Positions 59,196 to 64,000 of a stretch of DNA of 64,000 bases are shown in pieces. The stretch comes from Cryptocoryne crispatula var. balansae (taxonomy: Eukaryota > Streptophyta > Magnoliopsida > Alismatales > Araceae). Each line of letters opens with the position of its first letter. Position 1 is the stretch's first letter. A program made the position numbers and the translations under genes. Under the pieces are notes generated by a model. That model saw only the letters and a list, made by a program, of their open reading frames with translations. It searched no databases and was not told where the DNA came from. The stretch covers positions 19,183,501 to 19,247,500 of the forward strand of contig CM069929.1 of the NCBI GenBank assembly GCA_036172225.1, read 5' to 3'.

Positions 59196-61491
59196 TGAAA
59201 TCTACAAGGAGATATATTAAAATGAGATAACATTGCAAATATTCATTAAAACTATGATAAGGTCTTTTATCTTAATTTTATGCTCCCGCTAATTTCGTCG
59301 AATTTGCATAACCCTCAATATGCAAAGACGGGACATCTCGATGATGTCCTAGTGGGGACTAAGATCCCATTAACCTTATGGTGATAACCTTGTGGAAAAC
59401 ACAACAAGTCATCCCATACTTAATAGGTAGGCAACTTTTGCCAATTGCAACCCTTGCAACTCTTAGTCTTTAGCCTCTAGAGTTGTGACCTTGTGGGAAA
59501 CACAACGAATCATATACTCTAGTTAGGTTAAATCCGCTTGTTACGTTATGGGTATGGATTCTCAACATAGCCCTTGTGGGAAACACAACAAGGCCATGCC
59601 AATGGTCCACCCCAAAGTTTGGCTTTAAGCCTTGGCCATGATCACCAATCCCTTGTTGAGTGAGCCTTGTGGGAAACACAACAAACTCACCCAATCTAAG
59701 ATTGGCTCATCGCGACCATAACAACGGAAGGCTACGTGAGTCATTCTTAATGTCTCACACTTATCATCCTAATTTAAACGAGGGGTTTTTATTTTAGTCT
59801 CATCATAGTATGTGCTACATATATATGTATACCTTTGAATACCATATATCTAAGGTATCTAGCACACACACATACATATCAAATATGCAAAATGAAAATA
59901 GGTGATCATGGACTTATCCCTAAGCATGCACCATAAACAACCTTAATGGTGCAAAATTAAAAGGCTTGCATCATATGTTAGAATTGGCATGTCTCCACTT
60001 CAGAAACTTCTTCTCCAAGTGGTCCTCGCCCTCGCTATCTCCCATGAGCCGTCTTCTTGTCATTACAAGCGGTTCGGGGTATGCAAACCCAATGAATATA
60101 CATCACTTTATAAGAAACCTTGGCTTTGACCAGGGGAGTACAAACATTGGGGAAAGATAGAATTTACAATCAGATTGTAGAGAGAGAGAGAGGAGGCACA
60201 CACAGGCCCCAATTAATTACATAACCAAATAAATAACTAATGCAAGATAATAGAAACTAAGTCCATGATCACCAACCATACACAAGAAAATCATCACATG
60301 ACCAAAGTGCGCATACGTGGTAATTATATGATATAACTTTTATATCATAAAATTATAGAATATAGTTTTTGAAATTCTCAATTCCATGCTCAGCGTATTT
60401 ATCATGAAATAAATAGCATAAAAATGCATAAACAATATACATGCATTAAGATGAGTCAATTCATGCATATAATCACATCTAAGCATTCCCAAACTTGTGC
60501 AAACCATAGAAATAATGATATAAATATAAAACTGTCAAATCATATTTTCCAGAATTAATTTAATCATTATATACACTAATTTTGATCTTAAAACAATTTC
60601 AAGATCAAAAAGAGAGCATAATTTGTCAATAGGGCTAAATATCATTCAATAAGACATTAAACACTTCAATGGCTCATTAAATAATATCTGCATTTTTTAT
60701 AAAATTTTAAGAATTTTCCCGATTTTTTTACATTTTATTTCATTTCTAAACAAATTAAAAAATAAATAAAAATTAAAAAATAAACCGCCGGACCGGTCCA
60801 ACGCCGGCCGGACAAACCCGGATTCGTTGACCGGTCCTCCGGGTCCGAAAAGGACCTGGCGGATTCTTCTCTCTCGCCCGATAAGGGCGGCGGGGCGCGA
60901 GGAGCCCTAATCCGAACCCATCTTTCGGCTCAGATTTGGAGGTCCAAACGGAGTAGGAAAAAACCGGAAAAATAACATATAGAATCCTTAGAGTATCACG
61001 AAACCATTGGGATAAGTTTCGTCCTCCGAAAAAATCTGTGTAAGGAGAAATACTCGGTGGAAGTTGCTACTTTCGCGGATACCATATCCGACGGAAAAAG
61101 AAGTTCTCCCTCTAGGAGAGATGATCAAAGCTAAAACTTGAAAGGAAACTTAAGGTAAGTCTATTACCTATCTTCTAAACACTTTAGAAAGTTTACCTTG
61201 TCCCCATAGAAGGAGAAATCCAAACTTCCCAAAATCCGGGTGACTGCGCAACCGTGACAGAAACCCCGAATCTCAAGGACTCTATCAGACTCTACAGAGG
61301 TCTAAAACTCAATATGACTACAGATTTCGAAAGCCCTATGTCACGAGATTATCATGGAGCAAACCAATCTTAATATCATATCACATACAAAATATGGTTA
61401 CTCCACAAAAATCAAGGTTTACACAATTTCGAAAAAACCGAAAAACACATGAAATCACTCAAAATCGATTTTGATTTCAACCAAGGCTTCA
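59196..61491 (-). other. Long untranslated leader of the copia element
   Basis: There are 2.3 kb between the primer-binding site and gag. A GC-rich patch with CCGG words lies at 60785-60910. Four copies of a 20-base box are at 59388, 59489, 59572 and 59665. The open frame 59966-60160 has no domain. Confidence 0.7.
59388..59684 (-). repeat. Four copies of CCTTGTGGGAAACACAACAA in the copia leader
   Basis: Copies start at 59388, 59489, 59572 and 59665 (spacing 101, 83 and 93 bases) with at most one or two mismatches, while the sequence between them is unrelated. Confidence 0.85.
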
Positions 61492-61508
61492 ACCTGGCTC
61501 TGATACCA
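61492..61508 (-). other. Primer-binding site (initiator tRNA-Met)
   Basis: The minus strand reads TGGTATCAGAGCCAGGT one base inside the 5' LTR, complementary to the 3' end of plant initiator tRNA-Met. Confidence 0.9.
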
Positions 61509-61509
61509 C

Positions 61510-62997
61510 TGTAAGGAATCAGTCTAAGCAATTAAAATATTTTTTGATTCCTTGAATCTATGGTCTTAGCCTTTATCGAAACCAAAACGGCAAAATCGGG
61601 AACCGATTAAGAAGGAGATCGAATATACCTTCTTGGGATTTGAAAAATCCCTCACCAGAGATGAAGAGTGGATGTTCCTTGCTGCTTCAAACCGTTCAAG
61701 TGGACGGCCTCTAGCGGTATCCACACGAACTTCTTCCAAGGACTGGTTCTCCTTCGCTCCAAGCTCGAAAACTCTACCAGAACGGAGTTGGACCATGCGG
61801 AGACCCCTTCTAGAGAAGAGAGGAGAGAGGGAGGCTGCCAAGGACGTTCTCCAACACTTTGGCTTGATAGGGTTTAGCTTCTTAAGCATATTATATATAG
61901 AAGATGCAATTTTTCACAAAAACCCAAATCTTCTATATATTTACATCCTTGCCCCTGTCCTTAGAATTAGTTCTAATGTGTGTGACCCACTAGGCCCAAT
62001 AGTCAATTTGGTTGAAGCCAAATTTTAAAAAGAACAATTCTTTTAAATTAAATCAAATCTATTATCTAATAATAGATTTGACGGCTTTCTGATCATAAAG
62101 GGTACAAGCCACAGCCTATGATCCCAAATAACTTTGGGGAGTTTAAATAACATCCATTGAGCCTTTCCATCATCAGTTACCACACGGATATAAATCCCCG
62201 TCCAAGCAATGTCCCGGTCGGTCAGGGGTTCGTCACTAACTGTCAACCCCTTTAATAATCTGACTCTATGAAATCTTGTACTCAGGAATGGATCAATTGG
62301 AAAACTCATTTTCCAATTATCCTATCTACCTTGGCCAAGGATTTTAGAGTACAATCCATAGGACATTTTCTCTCTCCTACCGAGAGTGAACGATCCCTTA
62401 TTGTCCGCTCAATTGTCTCCACCAGGTTTCCCATATAACCAATCCATTAACTATATAGGACCACAATACTAAGTGATCCATAAGTCAATAGTCAAAGTAC
62501 ATAGTACACCTGGCAAGACATCTTTGGCGACTCAGGTCAAAGATCTAACTGTGCAACCGTGATGATAGAATACCCTGATCGACAGTTGGGTAAGATACCA
62601 TTCAGGGATTCTATACTGGTCAGTTCAGTGAACTCATTCATCTAATGAGCACCTGGACATGTATCTCAGTGTCCCCACACTGATGACCAATGAGATCGGT
62701 CATCCTCATCAAATGAGAAGATATCATATACACTAGTCTTATCGGATCCTTGATGTCCCATCTCAAGGATCCTACGACTAGGAACAATTTAGATCACATG
62801 CTTCTAGATGATTGATCTCATTATCATGATCTCATCATGATTCAATCATCATTGCATGCAATTTAGGACTTCATTATAATAAACGCATCTAGATAGAGCA
62901 AGTAATGAAGACAATGCCATTAATACTGAATAAGATATTACAGGAAATGTAAAACCATATCACATATGATTGGCTTGTAGGGCATACATTTCCATCA
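61510..62997 (-). repeat. 5' LTR of the copia element
   Basis: It is a near-identical partner of 53802-55289 with the same length. A TATA-like stretch (complement of TTATATATAG, 61891-61900) is placed to drive minus-strand transcription. The 107-131-residue frames inside are shared by both LTRs and are not genes. Confidence 0.93.
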
Positions 62998-63390
62998 CCT
63001 CCAAACTGGGGTGTGGTCAACGCGCCCTCAGACCAGGGCACAGAGAACTAAACACGCCCCCGAACCGGGGGTGCAGTTAGCACACCCTCAAGGTGAGTCC
63101 GACCAAGGGTGCGGTCAGTGTGCCCCCGGACTGAGGGCATAGTCAGTTCCAAAAACCAGAAACTTACCCCAGTTTGGACTTTCCAAACCGATTTTTGGGA
63201 AATTTTTTCTTCATTAAATGATTATTTTGACCGCACACTCGAGTCAGGGGCACGTTCATTCTGTGAACTCGATTTTTAGCAATTTTACAGATTTTTTACA
63301 ATTTTTTTAGTAATAACATGCTGGACGCACCCTCAACCTGAGGGCATGGCCACCACACCCCCAACCCGGGGTCGCGTTCAGTTTCTTTCT
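62998..63390. repeat. Palindromic GC-rich minisatellite interrupted by the copia element
   Basis: Units of about 27-38 bp such as ACACGCCCCCGAACCGGGGGTGC and GTGTGCCCCCGGACTGAGGGCA are each self-complementary. The pattern begins left of the copia insertion (AACGTGCCCCC at 53791-53801). It resumes at 62998-63150, with scattered units to 63390. Confidence 0.7.
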
Positions 63391-64000
63391 ATGTTTTGTA
63401 CTAAGTCTACTCCTCCTATAAATTGAGGGACATTCTCAATGACCGAGGGTTATGATGCATGCTCTAGCACGCCTAGACATCGTCCAAGCTCTTCCCCAAG
63501 CTCTCTTTCACTTTATACTCCAACCCATTGGTGAGAGAATGACCTCGACGTGAGAACAAAGGTCCGAATCGTGCTCTCAACCTTGACATTTTTCATCGGC
63601 CTCTACAAAATTCTCAGGATGTGTGCTACTAAGAGTGGTCAATAGAATAAAGCTTCATCTTTACAACCACTTTCATTTGCAACTGATGACACTTGATTTT
63701 GACATGTTGCTGGTCTGTGGTGATTGCTGCATCAAGGGCGCACAACTAGGTTTTGTTTTTACATCCGTTCACTTTCAAAAATTCTTCAAACCTGTACGAG
63801 CGTATTATGGAGAAGTCATGAACATAATATCTCTTTCTCTCTAAGTTGTCTATTTGTAGAAACAAACGGCACTTGATTTTGACATCAGGGTCGACTGTAG
63901 CAACTTCTGCACCAAGGTCGCGCTGGCAGGATACTGCACTTACCTGAGAGTAGGCCATCTGAACCAGTGTCTACTACTCGTTCCGGCTCCGATTTGAGCT
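63391..64000. other. Right edge, no gene recognised
   Basis: Mixed sequence with TTGATTTTGACAT repeated near 63693 and 63869, and short frames without domains. It may belong to the same larger retroelement as 49.2-53.8 kb. Confidence 0.35.

Larger units (their letters stand above)
53802..62997 (-). mobile_element. Ty1/copia LTR retrotransposon, structurally complete, coding-dead
   Basis: Two 1488-bp LTRs (TG...CA when read on plus as TGTAAGG...TCCATCA) bracket a 6.2-kb internal region read on the minus strand. Flanks are CCCCC and CCTCC, a 5-bp duplication with one change. It has a primer-binding site for initiator tRNA-Met, a 2.3-kb leader, then gag, protease, integrase, reverse transcriptase and RNase H in copia order. 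All are broken by stops and frameshifts. Its size and LTR length would fit an Angela/Tork-like lineage, which is inference. It inserted into a palindromic GC-rich array. Confidence 0.95.

Overview
This is nuclear DNA of a flowering plant. The signs are GT-AG introns, a plant-specific calcineurin B-like (CBL) gene, a Cassandra TRIM with 5S rRNA-like LTRs, Ty1/copia elements primed by initiator tRNA-Met, and many hAT, Mutator-like and PIF/Harbinger-type MITEs. A monocot or early-diverging angiosperm is possible, but the sequence alone does not settle it.

Positions 1-26.3 kb are mostly the inside of one host gene on the minus strand. Three consecutive coding exons of a CBL1/CBL9-type calcium sensor can be read: exon 1 at 26163-26241 (myristoylation start MGCFQSK), exon 2 at 14520-14602 and exon 3 at 2992-3052. 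Introns 1 and 2 are about 11.5 kb each, and the rest of the gene runs off the left edge. Exon 3 has one extra T in a T-run, which is either a real frameshift or a sequence error. The introns are packed with hAT-type elements. One is a decayed autonomous-size element (3330-8219) with a multi-exon BED/DUF659/hAT-dimerisation transposase. It shares termini and GATTCCG/GATCCG-rich arms with three short copies (10643-11585, 12628-13016, 20493-20960), each flanked by a perfect 8-bp target-site duplication (TSD). Other families have GGGTCGG, GGTTCGG or GGCGCC arms.

From 27 to 45 kb lies repeat-rich intergenic DNA. It holds a PIF-type MITE (29675-29998) and a second hAT transposase relic (31.3-36.8 kb). 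A Mutator-like MITE (9-bp TSD) broke that relic. A tandem Cassandra TRIM (5-bp TSD) then inserted into the MITE, and separately a 2.28-kb solo LTR (5-bp TSD) entered the same relic. Minus-strand fragments resembling replication protein A and a plant mobile domain follow at 38-40 kb, then a roughly 460-490-bp tandem duplication.

From 45 to 64 kb there is a solo LTR (45729-47216), a degenerate copia polymerase region (47.3-49.2 kb), minisatellites, and a structurally complete but coding-dead Ty1/copia element (53802-62997, minus strand, 1488-bp LTRs). That element lies inside an array of palindromic GC-rich units. The only host gene I can support is the CBL gene; nearly everything else is mobile DNA in several layers of nesting.
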